DNA of 11,369 bases from Saccharospirillum sp035704555. Its GTDB lineage: Bacteria; Pseudomonadota; Gammaproteobacteria; Pseudomonadales; Natronospirillaceae. The notes below the pieces were generated by a model that worked only from the letters and a program-made list of their open reading frames with translations, did not search any database and was not told where the DNA came from. Positions 6,396-11,369 of this stretch are shown here, piece by piece. The stretch is from assembly GCA_035704555.1 (NCBI GenBank), contig DASSWT010000170.1:1-11369 (forward strand), written 5' to 3'. Numbering within the stretch: position 1 is the stretch's first letter; each line of letters starts with the position of its first letter. Made by a program: the position numbers and the translations under genes.

Positions 6396-6830
6396 ATGAG
6401 CGATCTCTCCAATGAGGCTGAAAGTCAATTCTTTGCCGACTTGAAAGTCTTGTCTGACAGCGCCTTCCCCAAGCAGTGTTCAACCTGTGGCCGCGTTTAC
6501 GATTCTCCGGAAGATTTTTTCAGTCAATCCAGTGCGCCCACCTTCGGCAGTGGTCTGAAAGGAAGCCTGGATGAAGACGATGAGTCCATCGTTGAACTGT
6601 TTCGGAATTGCGAGTGCGGCTCGACTTTGATGGATTTCTTTATGGACCGCCGCGACAGTTCGCCCCGGGGTGTAAAACGGCGAACCGTGTTCGGGCGGTT
6701 ACTGGATGCGCTTGAAAATAAAGGCCTGCCCCGGAACATCGCCCGGCAGGAACTGACCGGTGTTATGAACGGCAACCCGAGCAAGCGGCTGGAAGCGCTG
6801 GGTATCCAGTTGAAAACCAAGGGCAACTAG
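6396..6830 (+). CDS. Conserved-looking protein with CxxC...CxC motif, function unknown
   Basis: This 144-residue soluble protein is not one I can name. It carries CSTC at residues 28-31 and CEC at 72-74. The two cysteine pairs, 40 residues apart, could hold a zinc ion (ribbon-like). Between them is an acidic stretch (SLDEDDESIVELF). The C-terminal half is basic and helical-looking (RRTVFGRLLDALENKGLPRNIARQEL, in two overlapping helices by eye), ending LEALGIQLKTKGN. The frame is open from 6303, but the ATG at 6396 is preceded by GTGAAG at five bases and starts a more protein-like sequence; the upstream codons lie over the putative promoter. It is divergent from tadA and convergent with the reductase gene. 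The stop codon is inside a tandem duplication. Confidence 0.75.
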   Translation: MSDLSNEAESQFFADLKVLSDSAFPKQCSTCGRVYDSPEDFFSQSSAPTFGSGLKGSLDEDDESIVELFRNCECGSTLMDFFMDRRDSSPRGVKRRTVFGRLLDALENKGLPRNIARQELTGVMNGNPSKRLEALGIQLKTKGN

Positions 6831-6862
6831 TGGTCCACAAAGAAACTAGTGGTGCAAAAAGA
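6825..6862 (+). repeat. 19-base tandem duplication over the stop codon
   Basis: AACTAGTGGTCCACAAAGA (6825-6843) is followed directly by AACTAGTGGTGCAAAAAGA (6844-6862), identical at 17 of 19 positions. The TAG in the first copy is the stop codon of the upstream gene. Both copies hold the palindrome ACTAGT. Confidence 0.8.
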
Positions 6863-6871
6863 ACAGACTGC

Positions 6872-7582
6872 TCAACTCGCCTGCCCCCGAACCCGATTAA
6901 AAGAACCGTGGCGAATCGCGGAAGGCGTCTGGCAGCCGACGATGGCCGGCGCCTGATGAATCAGCGCATCGTTCTCCAGCGCCGCCACCATGAACAGGGC
7001 AAAGTCGATTCGACGGGTCAGGTTGCTGGCCAGCAGCGGGTCGCCGACGTGGGGCGCCCAGACTGGCAAACCCTGGCTTTCGCCTTCTTCCAGACCGCTA
7101 CCGCGTACCACCGTCCACCGGGTGTCGCTGGCAAAAATGCGCCGGCAGGCCTCAACCTGATCGTTTAAGTCCACCAGTCTGAGCAGCTGCACCACCCAAC
7201 CTATAACCGCGAGCACCGCGATAAAGGTTCGCGAGTTCCTGTCCCGTTCGTCTCGGGTAATGTGCCAGCCACAGGAGAAGATCAGCCGCGCCGTTTTGGG
7301 TGCCAGGTCCATCACGGCCTGAGCCGTTCCGGTTGAGTATTGTTGCACACCCCAGGGCGCCAGCACCGTTAGCACGCCATCGCACCCGGCGACCGCCCTG
7401 CGAATAACATCCCGGTCATTGGTGTAGCCGGGCACAATGGTCATGCGATCCCGAAACCGGTCCAGCTTGCCGACACTTCGTTCCCGACAAACACCGACCA
7501 CCTCATAGCCCTTATCGAGCGCGTGCTGCACCATATATTGGCCGAGCTTTCCAGATGCACCGACGATGCAAACCCTCTTCAT
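6872..7582 (-). CDS. NAD(P)-binding NmrA-like oxidoreductase (atypical SDR)
   Basis: The 236-residue protein begins with a Rossmann fold strand and glycine loop, VCIVGASGKLGQYMV (GxxGxxG at 8-14), as in NmrA/NAD(P)H-binding atypical short-chain dehydrogenases. Further typical parts are GVCRERSVGKLDRF (end of the second strand, cofactor specificity region), AVAGCDGVLTVLAPWG, ARLIFSCGWHI and WTVVRGSGLEEG. The classical YxxxK catalytic pair is not obvious, so it may bind cofactor for sensing or act on an unknown substrate. The ATG at 7582 is preceded by GAGGAAAG, which overlaps the stop codon of the 96-residue gene 10 bases upstream, so the two form an operon. The longer frame from 7618 overlaps that gene and is rejected. 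Confidence 0.85.
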   Translation of the reverse strand: MKRVCIVGASGKLGQYMVQHALDKGYEVVGVCRERSVGKLDRFRDRMTIVPGYTNDRDVIRRAVAGCDGVLTVLAPWGVQQYSTGTAQAVMDLAPKTARLIFSCGWHITRDERDRNSRTFIAVLAVIGWVVQLLRLVDLNDQVEACRRIFASDTRWTVVRGSGLEEGESQGLPVWAPHVGDPLLASNLTRRIDFALFMVAALENDALIHQAPAIVGCQTPSAIRHGSFNRVRGQAS

Positions 7583-7592
7583 TCTGCTTTCC

Positions 7593-7883
7593 TCATTCTG
7601 ACGATGAAGCCGACTCAATCCGTTTGAGCGCCGCCAGCGACAGCCCGAGATCCCTCAGTTTGCGCAGCAGCCCATACAAGGCGGCCTGGTCGGCCACCGG
7701 GCATAACAGGCGGGTTTGATCGCGGCCATGACCCTGGTCGCAACAGCGTACCTCAGTCGCACCAAACCAACTGGCCCAGCGGGCATCCAGACGACCGTCG
7801 AGCCAAACCTCGTATAGAGCCGGGCCCGGCTTCCGGGCCGATTTATTGCCCGGCTGATGAACAGACTCGTTTGAACGGTTCAT
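7593..7883 (-). CDS. Small conserved protein found next to MalT-like regulators, unknown
   Basis: The 96-residue protein has a polar N-terminus of about 20 residues and then a compact domain: ALYEVWLDGRLDARWASWF (22-40), CPVADQAALYGLLRKLRDLG (61-80), LSLAALKRIE (81-90). From memory, the pattern 'YEIrv.GhLd.RWa.WF ... GpV.DQAALhGLL.kirDLGLpLlsv' is a widespread uncharacterised family, often beside LuxR/MalT-type regulators and NAD(P)-binding reductases. That is the context here, but no function is known to me. AAAGGGG lies five bases before the ATG at 7883. It is the first gene of the unit with the reductase, downstream of the palindromic element. Cysteines at 47, 48 and 61 are not a recognised motif. 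Confidence 0.8.
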   Translation of the reverse strand: MNRSNESVHQPGNKSARKPGPALYEVWLDGRLDARWASWFGATEVRCCDQGHGRDQTRLLCPVADQAALYGLLRKLRDLGLSLAALKRIESASSSE

Positions 7884-7948
7884 CCATACCCCTTTCAAGA
7901 ACGGATCCAATTCGACGAACCCACTTTAACGAGCGGCTATGGCAGAAG

Positions 7949-7976
7949 GTAGATACTTAAGTAGTGTTTTGAGTAG
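7949..7976 (+). promoter_or_regulatory. Three GTAG motifs at exact 12-base spacing (candidate operator)
   Basis: GTAG occurs at 7949-7952, 7961-7964 and 7973-7976, with similar bases before each (AAG, TAA, TGA). They lie 66-94 bases upstream of the 96-residue gene, where an activator would bind. AAGGTAG recurs at 10849-10855 near the regulator's own start. Direct repeats are the usual target type for MalT-family proteins, but the motif does not match the known MalT box. Confidence 0.3.
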
Positions 7977-7986
7977 AGTTATGAAG

Positions 7987-8172
7987 ACTCAAGTTTCGGA
8001 GTTCGGTTTACCTTGGGGGTATTGGCCCGCGCCGGATACCGGGTATGCCTCTGTGGGGTCGGCGTGAACCCATCCATGGGGCCTAGACCGCAGCATCCCT
8101 GCTGCGGACTTCCCCACAGAGGCATACCCGGCACCCGGTGCTAGTCTCCCGAACGAACTCCGAAACTTGAGT
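7987..8172. repeat. Nested palindromic element (186 bp)
   Basis: Outer arms ACTCAAGTTTCGGAGTTCG (7987-8005) and its perfect complement at 8154-8172 (19 bp) enclose inner arms CCGGGTATGCCTCTGTGGGG (8039-8058) and their perfect complement at 8112-8131 (20 bp). The inner stem extends imperfectly outward (GCGCCGG with CCGGTGC). At the tip is CCGCAGCA/TGCTGCGG (8088-8095 and 8100-8107, loop TCCC), beside a small CCCAT/ATGGG dyad (8069-8080). It fills most of the 317-base gap between the regulator and the 96-residue gene. It holds no protein-like frame. It resembles large palindromic intergenic repeats of gammaproteobacteria and is probably multicopy; whether it is mobile is not shown, as flanking target duplications are not convincing. 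Confidence 0.8.
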
Positions 8173-8200
8173 TAAGAAACGTCAGTTTTCGGCGACAACT

Positions 8201-8509
8201 TCAGGGCAGTAGGCCAAGCGCCTGGGCCCGGGCAACGGCTTCAGTACGGCGTTGCACGCCCAGCTTGTCGAAAATGCGTCGGTTGTGGCCTTTCACAGTG
8301 CTCAGGGCGAGAAACAGACGGTCGCTAATGGCCTGGTTGGAATGGCCTTCGGCGATCAACGCCAGAACAACCCGCTCGCGCTGGCTTAACGTCTCGACCA
8401 GAGGCTGCACCGGGCTTATTGCTCGGTTGGAAGGCGCAGCTTCCATCAGGCTTTTCATGTAATCCGATTGCGAACCTGACCGGGATACCGACGCCAGCAA
8501 TCTGGCCAT
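8201..8509 (-). CDS. Detached LuxR-type DNA-binding domain of the split MalT-like regulator
   Basis: 102 residues. The LuxR/GerE helix-turn-helix spans about 41-100: TLSQRERVVLALIAEGHSNQ, then AISDRLFLALSTVKGHNRRI and FDKLGVQRRTEAVARAQALG. All usual features are there (the acidic residue after SQR, GxSNxxI, STVKxHxxxIxxKLGV). The sequence is in the same frame as the upstream 766-residue ORF, with only TAG and three codons (Gly-Leu-Pro) between the last Asp and this ATG, so it is the C-terminus of one ancestral protein of about 872 residues. The ATG has AGGG seven bases upstream, so reinitiation could give a free DNA-binding domain that is no longer controlled by the ATPase part. It may equally be a silent pseudogene fragment. 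Confidence 0.75.
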   Translation of the reverse strand: MARLLASVSRSGSQSDYMKSLMEAAPSNRAISPVQPLVETLSQRERVVLALIAEGHSNQAISDRLFLALSTVKGHNRRIFDKLGVQRRTEAVARAQALGLLP

Positions 8510-8518
8510 AGGTAAGCC

Positions 8519-8521
8519 CTA
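8519..8521 (-). other. In-frame amber codon splitting the regulator
   Basis: TAG stands between FLD and GLPMARLL. In intact relatives this segment reads F(V/L)DEGxPMxxLL, so TAG replaces the conserved Glu; GAG to TAG needs one base change. Reading frame is kept on both sides. Possible causes are a real nonsense mutation, a suppressed codon or a sequencing error. Confidence 0.8.
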
Positions 8522-10819
8522 GTCCAAAAACACTCTTTGATGGTTGCCGGGTTCGCCCAGTACCAGTGCGTCTCTTAGCCGTGCAGCGGCCCTATCGGGC
8601 TGCCCGGCCGCCTCAAACGCCAGCGCTTGCAGGATGCGAAGTTTGAGCTGTTCATCGGCCCACTCCCTGGTCAGGGCCTGTTCGTAGGCCTGGTTTAACA
8701 GGGTCAAGGCTGCCGACGCATCTTGACGAGACAGGGCCAGGCGCGCCTCGGCCAGTGGCAAGTCGTAGCCCTGCAACACTTCGGCAGCCGCGTCGCAGTC
8801 ACCAGTCTGCACCAGCAGTCTAACCAACTCAGTGACAAGCTCAGGCATAACACCGGTATGGGCGTGCCGCAGTGCTACCTCGTGAACCCGCCTTAAGCGG
8901 GCGATGGCGCCCGGTACATCACCACGTGCCGCCACCAGTTTCGCCAGCAGAATATCGCAGGCCAATGTGCGATCCAGATAGGCAAACTGGCCGGCCAGCA
9001 CCCTGGCCTTTCGGGCCTGATCATCGGCGGCGTCAAGCTCATTCCAGTGGTAATGCAGCTGTGCGAGGTTCAAATGCACTTCACAGTAAATGGGCCAGGG
9101 CGGGTCTGATGCCTGTTGCAACAATTGCCGGTAGGCGCATGCCGCCTCTGCCAGTTCATTGTTGGCGGCTTTCAGGCTGGCCAGCCCCAGCGTTGAGAAA
9201 AAGGTAATCACATAGTGACCAATCGCCTGACTGATGGCCAGCGCATCGGTATAGGCACGGAATGCAGCGGCCCTGTCGCCACCTAACTGCCGGGCATAGC
9301 CCAGCGTCCAGTTCGCAGCCGTAAGCACCGCCAGGTTAGCCGGGTGCAACATGGCCAGTGCTTCCCGGGAGTGGTGTTGAATGTCTTCCAGGCGATGCTG
9401 ACTGACCGCGAGAAAAGCCCGAATCGCATGCGCGTGGCCGAGCAAGTCGCGCTGATCGTCGTTCAGGTCGGCGCCCTGCAACGCCTGTTCGGCAGACTGC
9501 AGACAGGGCTCAATCGGCTGCAGTTGGCCAATCATCATCAGCGCCGATGCCTGCATGATCCACAGCCCTGGCCGGGCCTGCTTTTCCGGTTCGGCCAGGG
9601 TCGTCAGCCAGTTCAGCACCGGCATCACCTCACCTCGCAAATGCAGCGGCAGCGCATCCCCCGCAACCCGACGCGCGGCCAGATCAATATCCCCGGCGGC
9701 CAGCGCCTGCTGGAACGCCTCCAGATGCCAGCCCTGTTGTTCAAACCAGTGACTGGCGCTGCGGTGCAGCTCAACCAGGCGCTGGTGTTGAATCTCATCG
9801 TCAGACTGTTGCAGCCGTTGGCGCAACAGATCGGCAAAGAGATGGTGATAGCGATACCAGTAGCGTTCGTTGTCCAAGGGTATTAAAAACAGGTTGGCGC
9901 GCTCGAGCCGGTCAAGCAATACACGGCTCGAGCCGGGCTCGGCCGCCAGAACGATATCGCACAGGGGGGCACAAAACCGATCAAGCACGGCCGTGTGTAA
10001 CAGAAACTGCTGAATGTCATCGGGTTGGTCGTTCAGCACCTCTTTTAGCAGGTAATCCAGCACGAAATGGTGCCGCCCCGAGAATGCCGTCACCTGGGCG
10101 CTGAGTTCAGGTTCGCGCTGCAAAAACAAGGCCGCCAGTTGCAGCCCGGCGGCCCAGCCTTCCGTGCGCTGTTCAAGCACGGCAATATCCTCAGCCGGCA
10201 AATTCAAACCCATAGCCTGGGTCAGGAAAGCGACAGCCTCCTTTTGTGTGAAGCGCAAATCGGCCGCGCGCAGCTCGGTCAGGTGACCCCGGGCCCGCCA
10301 TCGAGCCAGCGGCAATGCCGGGTCCTCGCGGGTAGCGATTAACAGATGACATTGTGCTGGTGCATGATCCAGCAGGAAAACCAGCGCTTCATCCACAGCG
10401 CTGGAATCCACGCGATGATAATCATCGAGCACCAGAGTAAAGAGCGACTTATGACGATACAGGTCGTTAACCAGAGCGGTCAGAATAACCTCTAAAGGCG
10501 GCGGTTGAGGCGCCTGAAACGCCGCCATTAAGCCCTCACCCACCTGTACCCCGATGTTTTTCAGTGCGGTGACCAGATACAACAGAAACCGGGGCAGGCT
10601 CGCATCCTGTTCATCCAGAGAGAGCCAGGCAACAGGCTGGCCAGCGTTCGCCGACCAGTCACTCACCAGCGTTGTCTTGCCGAAGCCGGCCGGTGCAGAG
10701 ACCAGCGTCAGGCGTGAGCTGGCGCCCGCATCCAAGAGCTTAATCAGGCGTGGTCGCCCTACGGCATTGGCCCTGGGCGGCGGCACATATAACTTGGTGG
10801 TCAGAAGGGAAGCAGACAT
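8519..10819 (-). CDS. MalT-like LuxR-family regulator, ATPase/TPR part (truncated by amber codon)
   Basis: The 766-residue N-terminal part of a large ATP-dependent transcription activator (STAND class, MalT-like). It starts with the family signature LLTTKLYVPPPRANAVGRPRL. Walker A is SAPAGFGKTTLV (41-52) and Walker B LFTLVLDDYH (126-135). The arm LLIATREDPALPLARWRARG with LTELRAADLRFT follows, then a winged-helix part (GWAAGLQLAALFLQ, HFVLDYLLKEVL, FLLHTAVLDRFCAPLCD, YRYHHLFADLLRQRL). Helical TPR-like repeats run from about residue 370 to the end. In MalT, ATP and an inducer bound by the TPR region drive oligomerisation; the inducer here is unknown. The product lacks the LuxR DNA-binding domain, which is encoded just downstream. 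The likely targets are the 96-residue protein and reductase genes downstream. The ribosome binding site is weak. Confidence 0.88.
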   Translation of the reverse strand: MSASLLTTKLYVPPPRANAVGRPRLIKLLDAGASSRLTLVSAPAGFGKTTLVSDWSANAGQPVAWLSLDEQDASLPRFLLYLVTALKNIGVQVGEGLMAAFQAPQPPPLEVILTALVNDLYRHKSLFTLVLDDYHRVDSSAVDEALVFLLDHAPAQCHLLIATREDPALPLARWRARGHLTELRAADLRFTQKEAVAFLTQAMGLNLPAEDIAVLEQRTEGWAAGLQLAALFLQREPELSAQVTAFSGRHHFVLDYLLKEVLNDQPDDIQQFLLHTAVLDRFCAPLCDIVLAAEPGSSRVLLDRLERANLFLIPLDNERYWYRYHHLFADLLRQRLQQSDDEIQHQRLVELHRSASHWFEQQGWHLEAFQQALAAGDIDLAARRVAGDALPLHLRGEVMPVLNWLTTLAEPEKQARPGLWIMQASALMMIGQLQPIEPCLQSAEQALQGADLNDDQRDLLGHAHAIRAFLAVSQHRLEDIQHHSREALAMLHPANLAVLTAANWTLGYARQLGGDRAAAFRAYTDALAISQAIGHYVITFFSTLGLASLKAANNELAEAACAYRQLLQQASDPPWPIYCEVHLNLAQLHYHWNELDAADDQARKARVLAGQFAYLDRTLACDILLAKLVAARGDVPGAIARLRRVHEVALRHAHTGVMPELVTELVRLLVQTGDCDAAAEVLQGYDLPLAEARLALSRQDASAALTLLNQAYEQALTREWADEQLKLRILQALAFEAAGQPDRAAARLRDALVLGEPGNHQRVFLD

Positions 10820-10881
10820 AACCTACAGATACCCCAAATCACACCGAAAAGGTAGCCTCAAAAGTCACTGGTGTTGCCAGC

Positions 10882-11055
10882 CTAGCCATTCACTCTTGCC
10901 CCATAGCTGCAGCAATGTCGCCTGTTCCTTAAGACGAGTGTTGTCACCTTAGGTAAGCGTACATAGTCTACAGTGGTTTTACAGCCACCGATCAAAATGG
11001 CAATGGCCATGAACACCAAACAACCACTGCAAGCGGGCGGTACCTTGCTCGACAT
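10882..11055 (-). CDS. Doubtful small lipoprotein-like ORF
   Basis: A 57-residue frame in the gap between the regulator and macrodomain genes. It has a basic start (MSSK), a hydrophobic stretch LVFMAIAILIGG and a lipobox-like LIGGC, followed by KTTVDYVRLPK. The form fits a short lipoprotein, but no ribosome binding site precedes any start codon, the end (RNRRHCCSYGARVNG) is not protein-like, and the frame lies opposite the expected promoter of the macrodomain gene. It may be a remnant or chance. Confidence 0.18.
   Translation of the reverse strand: MSSKVPPACSGCLVFMAIAILIGGCKTTVDYVRLPKVTTLVLRNRRHCCSYGARVNG
10941..10969 (+). promoter_or_regulatory. Possible promoter for the macrodomain gene
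   Basis: TTGTCA (10941-10946) matches five of six -35 positions. TAGTCT (10964-10969) lies 17 bases downstream as a weak -10; CATAGT at 15 bases is an alternative. It is about 115 bases before the ATG at 11083. Confidence 0.28.
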
Positions 11056-11082
11056 AGACGGAGAGAACCGGGGAGGTGAATC

Positions 11083-11369
11083 ATGAAAGCCAGTAATCAA
11101 TCAGTACGGATCGAATGCGTAACCGGCGACATTGCCAACCAGCCGGACGCAGACGCCATCGTCAATGCCGCCAATGCGCAGTTACAAACCGGCGGTGGCG
11201 TGGCCGGGGCCATTCACTCGGCCGCAGGCCCGGGCCTGGCCGAAGAATGCCAGCCGATGGCACCGATCAAACCGGGCGAAGCGGTCATCAGCAGTGGTCA
11301 CAACTTGCCCAACCCCTGGGTCATTCATTGCCTTGGCCCGGTTTACGGGGCGGATGAACCCGCCGACGA
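11083..11369 (+). CDS. Macrodomain protein, YmdB-like (3' end outside window)
   Basis: The visible 95 residues are the N-terminal half of a macrodomain, a fold that binds ADP-ribose and often removes acetyl or ADP-ribosyl groups (for example O-acetyl-ADP-ribose deacetylase YmdB). Typical parts are CVTGDIA (12-18, with the adenine-contacting Asp), DADAIVNAANAQLQTGGGVA (22-41, with the ribose-contacting Asn and the glycine loop) and GAIHSAAGP. Then come the PGEAVISSGHNLP and VIHCLGPVYG strands. GGGAGGTG lies five bases before the ATG, one of the best ribosome binding sites in the window. The frame is open to the window end. It is divergent from the regulator gene. The exact enzymatic specificity cannot be read from half the protein. 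Confidence 0.9.
   Translation, partial: MKASNQSVRIECVTGDIANQPDADAIVNAANAQLQTGGGVAGAIHSAAGPGLAEECQPMAPIKPGEAVISSGHNLPNPWVIHCLGPVYGADEPAD

Noticed and set aside
7971..8180. Target-site duplication flanking the nested palindrome
   Set aside because: Flanks TATGAAG (left) and TAAGAAA (right) are similar but not identical, so transposition cannot be claimed.
9344..9886. 180-residue plus-strand frame opposite the MalT-like regulator
   Set aside because: A shadow of the regulator coding sequence with no recognisable protein features.
10997..11086. 29-residue plus-strand frame overlapping the macrodomain start by ATGA
   Set aside because: No ribosome binding site and no protein-like character; the overlap looks accidental.
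11115..11357. 80-residue Arg-rich plus-strand frame at the right edge
   Set aside because: It is an off-frame shadow of the macrodomain gene that starts at 11083.

Overview
The window looks like chromosome from a marine-type gammaproteobacterium. The gene set (aceK, a glgC-glgA pair, tadA with an HcaT-like transporter, a YmdB-like macrodomain) and the moderately high GC content fit something like Marinobacter or a relative, but the genus cannot be fixed from the sequence alone. No rRNA, tRNA, CRISPR array, insertion sequence or phage gene was seen.

Left part (1-4430): the window opens inside the 3' part of aceK (isocitrate dehydrogenase kinase/phosphatase). Facing it is a small exported four-cysteine protein of unknown role, and divergent from that is a 45-residue single-pass membrane peptide. 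Next come glgC (ADP-glucose pyrophosphorylase) and glgA (glycogen synthase). They overlap by 14 bases, and glgA most likely starts at a TTG codon whose ribosome binding site lies inside the end of glgC. Together these two make ADP-glucose and polymerise it into glycogen. No branching or degradation gene is in view. A long hairpin sits where glgA meets the next gene head to head.

Middle part (4416-6830): tadA (tRNA adenosine deaminase, most likely GTG start) is followed on the same minus strand by an MFS transporter. A well-formed intrinsic terminator lies in the tadA leader, between a possible promoter and the start codon. Divergent from tadA is a 144-residue protein with a possible zinc-binding CxxC...CxC motif. 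Its stop codon lies inside a 19-base tandem duplication.

Right part (6872-10819, all minus strand): a MalT-like (STAND ATPase/TPR/LuxR) regulator stands upstream of a two-gene unit made of a conserved 96-residue protein and an NAD(P)-binding NmrA-like reductase. The regulator is split by one in-frame amber codon exactly where relatives have a conserved Glu, just before the DNA-binding domain. It is therefore probably a recent pseudogene, or it is rescued by reinitiation or amber suppression. Between the regulator and its likely target genes lie a 186-base nested palindrome, probably a repeat element, and three GTAG motifs spaced exactly 12 bases apart that could be an operator.

Right edge (11083-11369): the start of a macrodomain gene (ADP-ribose/O-acetyl-ADP-ribose processing), which runs off the window. 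The most interesting points are the amber-split regulator and its neighbourhood, the nested palindrome, and the terminator in front of tadA.
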